Numbered from the stretch's first letter, positions 11,155 through 22,740 are shown. The stretch is DNA of 64,000 nt from Haematobia irritans (GCF_050003625.1 NC_134401.1:93846852-93910851), one strand, 5' to 3'. Translations and numbers: made by a program. Notes: a model not told the origin generated them from the sequence alone.

Positions 11155-11560
11155 CGCACAGAAAAACATGTTTGGACATGGTTGCCGCATCCATTTAATG
11201 CTTATCTAGAGTAGGTAATTGTCGCTAAAACCATGTATTTTGTCTTTGTAGAAATAATTTTCGAATGGAGAAAAATATATGTTGGCAATAAGCATTTAAA
11301 TGGTTCTCAAATACCGCAAACATGTTCTATTATTTAAATGATAGAATTTGAGACCATTATAGGGTCGGGGAAAATCATGTAACTGACCATTCCATTTTTT
11401 ACTTTTTTGCAGAGAGAAAAGTATTTTTATAGGTTACGTATAGTCATGTCTAGAACTATTACATGCCCATACAGACCATGTACATTGTTTTCGTGACCAT
11501 TTTATTTTGTAACTTTTTTGCAGCGAAAAGAATTTTATAAAAATATTAAGCAGGTACACA
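11155..11560. repeat. repeat with duplicated CTTTTTTGCAG segment
   Basis: Two roughly 130-bp-spaced segments each contain GACCATT(C/T)(C/T)ATTTT, then ACTTTTTTGCAG and a GAAAAG-rich stretch (about 11383-11430 and 11497-11550). The pyrimidine-rich CTTTTTTGCAG resembles a splice acceptor, but no exon follows. CATGTTTGGACATGG near the left end suggests a MITE terminus. Confidence 0.4.
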
Positions 11561-11891
11561 CGATTTTCATTTTGCGCGTCAGTCGTGTGTTGATTGTTGC
11601 TTGGAATGGAGGGAGAATACGAAACTACTGTGTTTTGTGTTAATTTATTTATACATAAGCGGCACTGGTTTTATGTGAATACAAACAAGTATATACGGCC
11701 GTAATTTCGGCCTGGCCGAATCTTATGTACCCTCCACCATGGATTCCGTAAAAACTTCTTCTAAACACTGCCATCCACAATCGAATTACTTGGGTTGCGG
11801 TAACGCTAGCCGATGGCAAGGTATCTTAAAACCTCCTAACACCGTCTTCTAAATTATAAGTAAGTCCATACATGGTATATATTAAATTAAA

Positions 11892-12964
11892 CAAGTAAGG
11901 AAAGTCTAAAGTCGGGCGGGGCCGACTATATTATACCCTGCACCACTTTGTAGATCTAAATTTTCGATACCATATCACATACGTCAAATGTGTTGGGGGC
12001 TATATATAAAGGGTTGTCCCAAATACATACGTTTAAATATCACTCGATCTGGACAGAATTTGATAGACTTCCACAAAATGTATAGACTCAAAATTTAAGT
12101 CGGCTAATTCACTAGGGTGGAACACAATGTTAGTACAAAATATGGAAAACATTTAAATCTGGAGCAATTTTAAGGAAACTTCGCAAAAGTTTATTTATGA
12201 TTTATCGCACAATATATATGTGTTAGAAGTTTAGGCGATTTTACAAGGAAAATGTTGGTATTTTGACCATTTTTGTCGAAATCAGAAAAACATATATATG
12301 GGAGCTATATCTAAATCTGAACCGATTTCAACCAAATTTGACACGTATAGCTACAATGCTAATTCTATCGGAGTAAAAGATTGGCCAATTTCAACCAAAA
12401 GTTAGTTAAAAATTGGCCTCTGTGGTCATATGAGTGTAAATCGGGCGAAAGCTATATATGGGAGATATATCTAAATCTGAACCGATTTCAACCAAATTTG
12501 GCACGCATAGCTACAATGATATTTCTACTCCCTGTGCAAAATTTCAATTAAATCGGAGTAAAATATTGGCCACAGTGGTCATGTAAGTGTAAATCGGGCG
12601 AACGATATATATGGGAGATATATCTAAATCTGAACCGATTTCAATAAAATTTGGCACACTTGACTATAATACTAATTATTCTTCTTGTGCAAAATTTTAA
12701 GCAAATTAGGGTAAAACTCTGGCTTCTGGGGCCATATAAGTCCATATCGGGCGAAATATATTTATGGGAGCTATATCTAAATCCGAACCGATTTTTTCCA
12801 AAATCAATAGCTTTCTATTCTGAGCCAAAACACATACTTGTGCCAAATTTGAAGTCGATTGGACTAAAACTGCGACCTAGACTTTGATTACAAAAATGTG
12901 TTCACGTGGGCAAACATATGCACTAACTTATAATACCTTGTTCCACAGTGTGGCGCAGGGTATA
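11892..12964 (-). mobile_element. DINE-1-like element, family B (copy B1), nested in A2
   Basis: The 3' end (left) is CAAGTAAGGAAAGTCTAA with the hairpin AGTCGGGCGGGGCCGACT (11910-11927). The 5' end (right) is a CCACAGTG...CAGGGTATA inverted-repeat remnant (12947-12964). Internal repeats of about 150 bp contain GCTATATATGGGAGATATAT and ATCTGAACCGATTTCAA. It sits in the family A sequence between TTAAATTAAA and AAAAGACCTATTAAATACG, the same position as the insertion in A4. Confidence 0.8.
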
Positions 12965-12974
12965 AAAAGACCTA

Positions 12975-13160
12975 TTAAATACGTATATAATTAAGTTTGA
13001 CAAAATTTTCTATAGAAATGAAATTTTAACAAAATTTTCTATAAAAATAAAATTTTGAAAAAATTTTCTATAGAAATAAAATTTTGACAAAATTTTTATA
13101 GAAATAAAATTTTTACAAAATTTTCTATAGAAATAAAATAAAAAGAAATACAATTTTTAG
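12975..13160 (+). repeat. 29-bp minisatellite, about six units
   Basis: Repeats of TTTTGACAAAATTTTCTATA with AGAAATAAAA between them. This block is a regular internal part of family A elements, followed by CTCGAGTGGCAACCA and then the longer internal repeats. Confidence 0.8.
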
Positions 13161-13397
13161 CTCGAGTGGCAACCACGAATATGAACCGATATGGACCAAT
13201 TTTTGTGTGATTGGGGATCGGCTATATATAACTATAGACCGATATGGACCAATTTTGGAATGGTTGTTAGCGGCCATATATTAACACCACGTACTAAGTT
13301 TCAACCGGATCGGATGAATTTTGCTCCTCCAAGAGGCTCCACAGGTCAAATCTGGAGAACGGTTTATATGGAGGCTATATATAATTATGGACCGATA

Positions 13398-14748
13398 CAC
13401 TGGTAGAAAAATGGTTCGTACTATTAACGAACGGGCTTCGTTGATTATTTTTCGTTAATATTACGAAATTTTTCGTTATAAGAACGAAAGTGGTCGTTAA
13501 TACAACGAAATCAATCGTTAAAAGACAATTTTGTGTTTTGGTTTTTCGTTATATTAATGAAACACGTTCCGTTAATATTACGAATACTAACTTTGTAATT
13601 TTTTCAAGAATTAGAATAAAAAAATTTTCCAAGATGAAATTGTTAAACCATTTACACATAGAGAGTAGCCTTTGGAAACTTTTATCCCTTAAAACAGTCG
13701 TTTTATATACTTCGAATCTGGAATTGAAAATTTCATTTATAAAACGAAAGCGATAGTTAATATAATGATATGTATCGTTAAAAAATAAATTTTAAATTGT
13801 TATATTTCGTCATATTAATGAAATATGTTCATTAATAATACGAATGGGAGTTTGAGTATTTCTGCCTCTCCGTACTCTCGCTCTAAAACGCCTCTCCATA
13901 CTCTCTCTAATACGTCTGTAGCGTCTATGTAATTTGTACATACACATCTAAACATGGCAATAAGCACATGCTTGCGTGTGCGTCTTGAAAAACAAACGGT
14001 AAAAAGTTCAACAGAAAACTTGTCTGATGGGCAAACCTTAACAACATTTACGTACTTTTCGCTGAAGAGTGCACAGGCTCATTACAGTTTCGTTGTGAAT
14101 AATAAACATAGATGGTGGGTGAGTTAAACTGGTGTTTTTTGTATATTCGCAAGAAATTTAGTGTAAATTTTTAATCTTTAGTGAAAATGCCACGGGGAAG
14201 TGAACTTTCAGATGAAGAAGGCGGAACAATTACCGCAATGAACCTTGGTTGCAAAAATAAATTGGATAAATGGACACGGCGATACGATTATCATTTTTTG
14301 GTCTTAGAAATTTTTCTTAAGTGAAAGTCACACTATATGATTATTAAATTACTTAATTTATCAATAAATATTATTTCCTACTGTACGAGTGTATAAATCC
14401 TATTTCAAAGATCTTAACAAAAAATAATACACTACATTCAAATGCACTAATTGGTTGGGTTTCATTAATATAAAGTTTGTGTTCATTTATACAACGTTCG
14501 TCTTTCATTCATACAATGAAAAAACTGGGTTCATACAATGAATGATATTCGTTCATACAACGTATAAGCTGCATCCATACAATGAATAAATTTCATTCGT
14601 AAAACGAATAATAATCGTTAATACAACGAAAAGGCTACGTACTAGCAAAGTAATTATTCGTTAATACTACGAAATGTACTCCATAAAGGGTTTCGTAAAT
14701 ATAACGTAAAATTACGTTGTTATAACGAAATGCTACGTTGGCTGAATT
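13398..14748. mobile_element. TA-flanked element with TTCGTTAATA-type subterminal repeats (family G)
   Basis: The left end is TA|CACTGGTAGAAAAATGG (TA at 13396-13397). Within about 150 bp of the left end and 300 bp of the right end are many short palindromic motifs of the form TTCGTTAATAnnACGAA. At least ten are readable (for example 13415-13520 and 14480-14730). The centre has a truncated Tc1-like coding start at 14187. The right end lacks an obvious copy of the left terminus and may be truncated. Family A sequence resumes at AGAATTTCACCACGACC. Tc1/mariner assignment rests on the TA and the 45-codon frame. Confidence 0.6.
14187..14324 (+). pseudogene. truncated Tc1-like transposase N-terminus (45 codons)
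   Basis: The ATG at 14187 opens a 45-codon frame beginning MPRGSELSDEEGG. This resembles the MPRGKxLSxEERGxI start of Tc1-family transposases, where the first DNA-binding helix-turn-helix lies. After about 22 residues the similarity fades and the frame stops at 14322. Nothing resembling the DDE catalytic domain follows. The frame sits in the middle of the TTCGTT-repeat element, where a transposase would be expected, so it is most likely the remnant of an internally deleted transposase. The N-terminal match is short and made from memory of the family pattern. Confidence 0.5.
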
Positions 14749-14873
14749 TCAGAATTTCACCACGACCCAGAATATATACTCGTATACTTTATGGGGTCTT
14801 AGAGCAATATTCCGATGTGTTACAAACGGAATGACAAAGTTAATATACCCCATCATATGGTGGAGGGTATAAA

Positions 14874-15495
14874 AATGTACACCACGCCTCACTGTTGGGG
14901 CGTGTCCACTACGTTAGGCACATCTGGCATTGTTTTGAGGACCGAACTGTGACCGTACATTTTTTCCAACCACAGCGATAGCTCGCGCAACCGCACAGCC
15001 GTTGCTGCAGCTTACTGTTTGGCCAAAATGTCTAAAGGCAATATATGCAGCATGACATTAAGGGAATGTGTCCCTGTCTTACTGAATGCGCCTGAGATAC
15101 ACAAGCACGCCATACGCTTTATCTGAACCTGTCAGTTGTCAGCTTAATATTGAAGAAACGGCGAGAAAAGCAAAAAGCTATTGCCTTTTTGCACAAGTAC
15201 AAAGCTACCGTGACTTTTCTCGCCCTTTCTTCAATATTAAGCTTAAAGTTCAGCTTCCTGTCCAAAATAACGCCATGGTATTCTGCACACTCACCAAAGG
15301 GAATTTCAATACCCCCTAAGGATATGGGCTTAACCGTGGGAGTTTTGCGATCTTTGCAGTACATGACTAATTCTGTCTTTGCAGGATTTACTCTAAGAGC
15401 ATTCGCTTTCGCCCATTTCTCGTTCATCCGGAGGGCTCTCTTTATAACATCTCTGATTGTGGATGGGAATTTTCCCCTGACTGCTGGGGGTATTT
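14874..15495 (-). pseudogene. LINE fragment (reverse transcriptase region) with internal rearrangement
   Basis: On the minus strand the sequence corresponds to about 50.67-51.40 kb of the full-length LINE. A 135-codon frame (15119-15526) contains VRGKFPSTIRD, VNPAKTELVMYCKDRKTP and LGGIEIPFGECAEY, nearly the same as the LINE's post-YADD region. About 55 bp are missing near 14900. About 110 bp are replaced by an inverted copy of adjacent sequence (15141-15170 against 15214-15243). It is 5'- and 3'-truncated and cannot encode a working enzyme. It abuts DINE sequence on both sides. Confidence 0.8.
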
Positions 15496-15970
15496 TGGTT
15501 AAATTTGGGAAAATCAGGCGATACATATATATGAGAGCTATTTCTAAATCTGAACCGATTTCGATTTCGAATTTTGCTGCCTTGAAGGGTGATGAAACAG
15601 AGTAATTTGTGCGAAATTTGATGACGATCGGTTTTTAAACAAGAGCAACGTGACCCCATTTGTCGAAATCGGGTGATACATAAATATGGGAGCTAGATCT
15701 TAATTTGATCCGATTTCTTTCAATAGCGTTCGTTCTTGTACCCAAAAACACCATGTACCAAATTTCATAAAAATCGGTTAATAAATGCGACCGAAATCCT
15801 GTGAACAACAAATACAGACGGACGGACACCAAGCGCTAGATCGACTCAAGAGGTGTTTCTGTGTCGATCGCTAAATGTTTTATGGGGTCTAAAATCAATA
15901 TTTCTGGCAGGCACATTTTTTGGCAGATCAAAGTTATTATATCCTAACCACTATGTGGTTTAGGGTATAA
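15496..15970 (-). mobile_element. DINE-1-like element, family C, 5' portion
   Basis: The right end is the family C 5' terminus: ACCACTATGTGGTTTAGGGTATA. Moving left come the ACAGACGGACGGACACC microsatellite, GCGCTAGATCGACTC and internal repeats with CATATATATGAGAGCTAT. The 3' part is absent, and the sequence is joined directly to the LINE fragment at about 15495. Confidence 0.7.
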
Positions 15971-16311
15971 AAAGTTATTTCACTACGATATATAATACAT
16001 TTATATAAATGCATTTAATTGTTGAATTTTCTTTATTAAAAAGTGTGCCACTTTTTTTGCCACCTTTTATGGCTTGTAACACTTTTTGTGTCACTATCTA
16101 GAAATTCTCATCGGTAACGCTGATCCATAGTATATGCCTGAAATATCTGCGTATACATGGCTCCAAAACATCTTACAAAATATTATTCCTATAATAACTC
16201 GTCGCAAACTGACCCAAGGCTCCGTGCAAATGATCGGAAAGCGACTATGTGGCTGGCCATAATATTGTGGCTGGCCATAATATTGTTGCAATAACATTTC
16301 AAATTTATTTT
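15971..16311. other. short spacer with an 18-bp tandem duplication
   Basis: No gene is seen. GTGGCTGGCCATAATATT is present twice head to tail at about 16249-16284. Confidence 0.5.
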
Positions 16312-17370
16312 TATACCCTCCACCATAGGATGGGGGTATATTAACTTTGTCATTCCGTTTGTAACACATCGAAATATTGCTCTAAGACCCCATAAAGTAT
16401 ATATATTCTGGGTCGTGGTGAAATTCTGAGTCGATCTGAGCATGTCCGTCCGTCTGTTGAAATCACGCTAACTTCCGAACGAAACTAGCTATTGACTTGA
16501 AATAGTTGTTATTGATGTAGGTCGGATGGTATTGCAAATGGGCCATATCGGTCCACTTTTACGTATAGCCCCCATATAAACGGACCCCCAAATTTGGCTT
16601 GCGATTGCTCTAAGAGAAGCAAATTTCATCCGATCCGGCTGAAATTTGGTACATGGTGTAAGTATATGGTCTCTAACAACCATGCAAAAATTGATCCATG
16701 TCGGTCCATAATTATATATATCCCTCAAATAAACCGATCCCCCGATTTGGCTTGCGGAGCCGCTAAGAGAAGCAAATTTCCGAAGCCGATCCCCAGATTT
16801 GACCTCCGGAACCTCTTAGAGGAGCAAAATTCATCCGATCCGGTTGAAATTTGGTACGTGGTGTTAGTATATGGTCTCTAACAACCATGCAAGAATTGGT
16901 CCATATCGGTCCATAATTATATATAGCCCCCATATAAACTGATCTCCAGATTTGATCTCCGGAGCCTCTTGGAGGAGCAAAATTGGTCCATATCGGTTTA
17001 TAATCATGGTTGCCACTCGAGCCAAAAATAATCTACCAAAATTTTATTTTTATTGAAAACATTGTCAAAATGTTATTTCTATAGAAAATTTTGTCAATAT
17101 TTTATTTCTATAGAAAATTTTTTCCAAATGTTATTTCTATAGAAAATTTTGTCAAAAATTTACTTCTATAGAAAATGTTGTCAAAATTTTATTTTGTAAA
17201 AATTTTATTTCTATAGAAACTTAATTATATACGTATTTTATCGGCCCTTTTGTAGTTTAATATATACCACGTATGGACTATGTGTTAGGAAGTTTACGTT
17301 GTTAGGAAGTTTTAAGATACCTTGACATCGGCTTCAGTAGAAGTTTCTACGCAATCCATGGTGGAGGGTT
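16312..17370 (+). mobile_element. DINE-1-like element A3 (3' end missing)
   Basis: The 5' terminus TATACCCTCCACCATAGGATG is followed by CATTCCGTTTGTAACACATCG, TAAAGTATATATATTCTGGG, a short GTCCGTCCGTCTG run and internal repeats with ATAGCCCCCATATAAAC. It then passes through a reversed minisatellite block (17035-17215) and stops at ATCCATGGTGGAGGG. The GC hairpin and CTTG end are missing. Confidence 0.75.
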
Positions 17371-18485
17371 TATTAGTGTCATCTTCCCACGATTATCAAG
17401 ACTGCAACCAGAATCTCATTAACATAATCCCAATCGCAAAGGAAACAGAATTTACCGATGCATCCCCTAACTAACTACGTTAGCATCTAGGAATGATGAG
17501 ATGAACATGGGTGGTCCTAGAATACAATCCAATGAGCGTGTGTTTAACAACATTTATTGGCCCTAATTGTATGGTAATTAATCCATTTTCAAGTCCACCC
17601 ATCCAATAGCAGCCACCCAAAAATGAGCACAAAATCAAACGGAAATAAAATAAGGAAAATATTCGTCTTTTCTCTAAATTGAGCTGGCTGGCTTCATTTG
17701 GAAATAAATTTCCATAATGTGCGTTTCGCTCATCCGCCATCAAGACACTTTAAAATTCACTATGCTGAAATTCATTATTCAAAAATTTCGGTAGGTTTTA
17801 CCTACCACCGTCTAATTGTTACCAATGTTGCTTTGAACAATGAACGAATGGGATGGTCATCAGAGCAGGTTGACTGGCGTATGGTTGACGGTTGAGAAGT
17901 CTTGTGGCATGACCTTTGAATAATTTCCTAATACAGTGTTCTTCCTTATTTCGGGTGTATGTGTGTGTGTCTGCGTCTGGGATGTAGTTGTTTTCCAAAA
18001 GGTCAGAGGAAATTTGTATCTTGTCTATGCATTGTAAATCTTGAAAGAAATTTGGAGGAAAATGCGGCATATAATTAGTGTCAGTTCCGTAGTCACATTT
18101 AGCTGCTGTGCTGGTTAACGCCTACTTGCCGAAAATATGCCCCCGCACAATCTCTCTTTTACATTGACACACACACACACAAGGATCCCAGGACACACGC
18201 ATATCCTTTATTTCCATTCAGCAACATAATATGTATAACCAATACTCTTGTAATAAAACGTCATTCATGTCATTCCAATATAAGCTGACAAAGAACGAGA
18301 GAGTGGTTGGAGGATATAAACAGTGGAGAAACAAAGGTTTAAGAAGGCCTTTGTTCGAAGGCCTTTTAATATTTAGCTTCTAACAATTTTTTTTTTTAAA
18401 TTGGATTTGAATTTTACACGCATACACACGGAAATGTGAAAAAAAGTCTGTTGTAAAACTGATGCTAAAACCTACTATATAAAAA
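17371..18485. other. unique-looking spacer, no gene seen
   Basis: Composition is less AT-rich than the repeats and includes short (GT)n and (CA)n runs (about 17957-17970 and 18168-18183). Frames of 65-87 codons on both strands have no recognisable domain. An AAGGCCTTTGTTCGAAGGCCTT inverted motif lies at about 18343-18364. Confidence 0.5.
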
Positions 18486-18691
18486 CAAGTATATAAGGCC
18501 GTAAGTTCGGCCAGGCCGAAGCTTATGTACCCTCCACCATGGATTGCCTAGAAACTTCTACTGAAGACTGTCATCCACAATCGAATTACTTGGGTTGCGG
18601 TATCACTTGCCGATGGCAAGGTATCTTACAACTTCCTAACACCGTCTTCTAAATTGCAAGGTAGTCCATATGTGGTATATATTAAACTAAA

Positions 18692-20435
18692 CAAGTATAT
18701 ACGGCCGTAAGTTCGGCCAGGCCGCAGCTTATGTACCCTCCACCATGGACCGCGTAGAAACTTCTTCTAAACACTGCCATCCACAATCGAATTACTTGGG
18801 TTGCGGTAACACTTGCCGATGGCAAGGTATCTTAAAACTTCCTAATACCATAATAATTAACCACGTAATCCATACGTGGTATATATTAAAATTAAAAAGG
18901 CCGATTATATACGTATATAATTAAGTTTGACAAAATTTACTATAGAAATAAAATTTTGACAACATTTTCTATAGAAGTAAAATTTGGACAAAATTTTCTA
19001 TAGAAATACGATTTTAACAAAATTTTCAAAAGATTTAAAATTATGACAACATTCTCTATAGAATTAAAATTTTAACAACATTTTCTATAGAAATAAAACT
19101 TTGCCAACATTTTCTATAGAAATAAAATTTTACAAAATTTTCTATAGGAATAAAATTTTGACAAAATTTTCTATAGAAATAAAATTTTGCTAGATTATTT
19201 TTGGTTCGAGTGGCAACCATGATTATGAACCGATATGGACCAATTTTTGTTTGATTGGGGATCGGCTTATATAACTATAGACCGATATGGACCAACTTTG
19301 ACATGGTTATTAGCGGCCATATACTAACACCACGTCACAAATTTGAATCGGATCGGATGAATTTTGCTCCTTCAAGAGGCTCCGGAGTTCAAATCTCGGG
19401 GGTCGGTTTGTATGGGGGCTATATATAATTATGGACTGATATGGACAAATTTTTGAATGGTTGTTAGAGACTATATACTAATACCATGTACCAAAGTTCA
19501 GCCGGATCGGATGAAATTTGCTTCTCTTAGAGGATCCGCAAACCAAATCTGGGAATCGGTTTATATGGGGGCTATATATAATTATGGACCAATTTTTACA
19601 TGATTGTTAGAGACCATATACTAACACCACGTACCAAATTTCAACCGGATCGGATGAATTTTACTCCTCCAAGAGGCTCCAGAGTTCAAATCTGGAGATC
19701 GGTTTATATGGGGGCTATATATAATTATGGACTGACGTGGACCAATTTTTGCATGGTTGTTAGAGACCATATATACCAAGTACAAAATTTCAGCCGTATC
19801 GGATGAAATTTGCTTCTCTTTGAGGCTCCGCAAACTAAATCTGGGGATCGGTTTATATGGGGGCTATATATAATTACGAACCGATGTGGACCAATGCAAG
19901 GTTGTTAAGGACCATATGCCAACACCATGTGCCATATTTCAGCCGGATCGGATGAAACTTGCTTCTCTATGAGGCTCTACAAGCCAAATCGGGGGATCGG
20001 TTTATATGGGGGCTATATATAATTATTGACCGATATGGACCACTTTTTACAAGAGTGACCATATACTAACGCCATGTACCAAATTTTAGCCGGATCGGAT
20101 GAAATATTCTTCTCTTGTAGGCTCTGCAAGCCAAATTTGGGGGTCCGTTTATATGGGGGCTATACGCAAAAGTGGACCAATATGGCCCATTTGCAATACC
20201 ATCCGACCTACATCAATAACAACTACTTGTGCCAAGTTTCAAGTCGATACCTTGTTTCGTTCGGAAGTTAGCGTGATTTCAACAGACGGACGGACGGACG
20301 GACATTCTCAGATCGACTCAGAATTTCACCACGACCCAGAATATATATACTTTATGGGGTCTTAGAGCAATATTTCGATGTGTTACAAACGGAATGGCAA
20401 AGTTAATATACCCCCCATCCTATGGTGGAGGGTAT
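18692..20435 (-). mobile_element. DINE-1-like element A5 (complete, nested in A4)
   Basis: This is the clearest full copy of family A. It has the 3' end CAAGTATATACGGCCG, the hairpin GGCC...CAGGCC, then TATGTACCCTCCACCATGG, a minisatellite block (18920-19200), CTCGAGTGGCAACCATG and repeats of GGTTTATATGGGGGCTATAT at about 19559, 19702, 19851, 20000 and 20148. A GACGGACGGACGG microsatellite (20284-20303) follows, and it ends TCCTATGGTGGAGGGTATA. It has no coding capacity. Minus-strand frames rich in NHAKIGP arise from the periodicity. Confidence 0.85.
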
Positions 20436-20464
20436 AAAAAGGCCCATTAAATACGTACATAATT

Positions 20465-20900
20465 AAGTTTGACAAAATTTTCTATAGAAATAAAATTTTG
20501 ATAAAAGTTTATATAGAAATAAAACTTTGACAAAATAAAATTTTGACAACATTTTCTATAGAAGTAAAATTTGGACAAAATTTTTATAGAAATAAAATTC
20601 TAACAAAATTTTCTATAGAAATAAAATTTTGTCAAAATTTTCTATAGAAATACAATTTTGACAGAATTTTCTATAGAAATAAAATTTTGACAAAATTTTA
20701 TATAGAAATAACATTTTGACAAAATTTTCAATAGAAATAAAATTTTGACAACATTCTCTATAGAATTAAAATTTTGACAACATTTTTTATAGAAATAAAA
20801 TTTTGCCAAAATTTTCTATAGAAACAAAATTTGACAAATTTTTCCATAAAAAATAAAATTTTGACAAAATTTCCTATAGAAATAAAATTTTGGTAGATTA
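20465..20900 (+). repeat. 29-bp minisatellite, about 15 units
   Basis: A regular array of the TTTTCTATAGAAATAAAATT unit. It belongs to the outer element A4 and ends at TTTTGGTAGATTATTTTTGG before CTCGAGTTGCAACCATG. Confidence 0.85.
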
Positions 20901-21372
20901 TTTTTGGCTCGAGTTGCAACCATGATTAAGAACCTATATGGACCAATTTTTGTGTGATTGGGAATCGGCTATATATAACTATAGACCTATATGGACCAAT
21001 TTTGGCATGGTTATTAGCGGTCATATAACAACATCACGTTGCAAATTTCAACCGGATCGGATGAATTTTGCTTCTCCAGGAGGCTCCGGAGATCAAATCT
21101 GGGGAACGGTTTATATGGGGGCTATATATAATAATGGACCGATATGGACTAATTTTTGCATGGTTGTAGAGACCATATAACACCACGTACCAAATTTCAA
21201 CCCAATCGGATGAATTTTGCTCCTCCAAGAAGTTCCGGAGGTCAAATCTGGGGATCGATTTATATGGGGGCTATATATAATTATGGACCGATATGGACCA
21301 ATTCTTGCCTGTTTGTTAGAGACCACATACTAACACTACGTTCCAAATTTCAACCGGATCGGTTGAAATTTT

Positions 21373-22210
21373 TTTTCATCGCAGTTGCTTTTGTTATAAA
21401 ATAATTTTATTTTTTCACATGAAAAATTTTCGGAGAACGTAGAGGGTAATCATGTGGTGAAAATAGGGTACCTCATGTTTTGATATCTGGTGGGGTGTGG
21501 GGGACATCCTCCTGGCCCGACTTTTTCAAAATTGGGCTAAAGTTCTCCAAATTGGATGAAATTTCCAAGGAAGGTTAGGGGTGATGTCTACACAAAGACC
21601 CGTTACTTTATTTTTCGATATTTGTTCGTGTAGGTGGACCACAGCTTTATACGACTTTTGTTTAAAGTACAGCAAAAAAACAAAAATTCTCTGATATACT
21701 TGATATTTACAGAGAACACGCCGTGAGAGACCTCCCTCTTGCCCGATGTTTTGAATATTGGAAAAAAATTCTTCGATTTGCTTGAAATTTTCTGAGAAGG
21801 TTGAAGGAGGCATCTAGGCAACGAACAGCTACTTTATTTTTGGATATTTAGTCGAAGAGGGGGCCTCCCCTTTGTCCAACTTTTTTTACAGTGAAAAAAT
21901 TAAAAAATTTGTCGACTTACTGAAATTTTACGGAGAACTTGGGGGAGATCATAAGATTTATATGAAGTATATGATTTTTTAATATTTGGTCGGGGAAAAA
22001 TAAAAGGAGGACCTCCTCAAGTACATACCGTCAAACAGTTAAACTTTTCCAATTAACTTGAAATTTACACAAGATGTGGGGTAGGTTATATTATTATAAT
22101 GGATATCTGATTTTGTAATATTCGGAAGGAAGAAGGGCCTGCCCTTGCTCTGCTGTTTAAAAATTGGGCTTATAATTTTTTATTCGGATTGATGTGAATT
22201 GCATCCTGTC
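21373..22210. repeat. diverged ~140-bp tandem repeats
   Basis: A motif of the form TTGAAATTT...GAGAA followed by a G-rich stretch recurs at about 21419, 21558, 21702, 21781, 21923 and 22061. GATATTTGGTCG and GGACCTCC-type segments lie between. Most spacings are 138-144 bp. Units are much more diverged than the DINE repeats next to them. This may be the interior of an older repeat family; I do not recognise it. Confidence 0.55.
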
Positions 22211-22459
22211 AAAATTTATTGGACATTTCTATTAAAAGTTATGGTGAACATTGTACTTAGTCTGTGACTAAAGTTTTAAAAAATGTTCAACCCTAAAAAA
22301 AATTATAAAAAATATCATTTTAAGACCAAAAATAAGGGAATTTCTATCTTATACAGGTTTTGAGAAATTTCAAAAAAATTGAACTTGTTTCCTGTAAAAT
22401 TCACCTTTTAGACTCAGCATACTTTGGAATGTAGACACCGATATGTAAACAAAAAAACT

Positions 22460-22740
22460 TTTTGGTGTTCGGTCGAAGCAGGGATTGAACCCACTACAAG
22501 CATTTGTACGGTGGCCAACTAAATGTGCGGTGGCCAACTCAAATAGATGTTTCTTTACACCGGCTGTGGGCGCCGAAAACTATGCTTTATAAATATAACT
22601 GTTTGACTATATGCGTTTCTTGTGCAATAGCGATAATTGTCGGTTGATGATAATAACAGCTCAGTGGAGCTCAGTGTGTTGGCTTACAAACTGTTTGGTC
22701 CGTGGTTCGTTTCTCCGTTCAAGCGAAAGGTAAATTTAAA
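22460..22740 (-). mobile_element. element M interior, inverted copy with two tRNA-like modules
   Basis: At left (about 22463-22545) is a minus-strand tRNA-like module with box B-like GGGTTCAATCCCTGCTTCGACC, damaged by a duplication of GCGGTGGCCAACT. At right (22650-22731) is a plus-strand module with AGCTCAGTG...GTGTGTTGGCTTACAAAC and box B-like GTGGTTCGTTTCTCC. Between them is a core with GGGCGCC and GCTTTATAAATATAACTG. This is the same layout as 39430-39690 and 62359-62622, but the other way round. Family A element A6 is inserted directly after TAAATTTAAA at its right edge. Confidence 0.65.

Larger units (their letters stand above)
11686..14871 (-). mobile_element. DINE-1-like element A2, interrupted by two other elements
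   Basis: The 3' end is at the left: CAAGTATATACGGCCG and a GGCC...GGCCGAA hairpin. The 5' end at the right is TATGGTGGAGGGTATA (to 14871), preceded by ACAAACGGAATGACAAAG. It is split by DINE B1 (11892-12964) and by the TTCGTT-repeat element (13398-14748). Between them are minisatellite and the first of the GGACCGATATGGACCAA-type internal repeats. The remaining internal repeats have been lost. Confidence 0.75.
18486..21372 (-). mobile_element. DINE-1-like element A4 (outer copy of an A-in-A nest)
   Basis: The 3' end is CAAGTATATAAGGCCGTAAG (18486) with the GGCC/GGCC hairpin. The sequence is interrupted at 18691 by a complete family A element and continues at 20436 with AAAAGGCCCATTAAATACG. 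It then runs through a minisatellite block (20465-20900) and internal repeats of about 145 bp until similarity is lost near 21372. The 5' terminal TATACCC block is missing. Confidence 0.75.
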
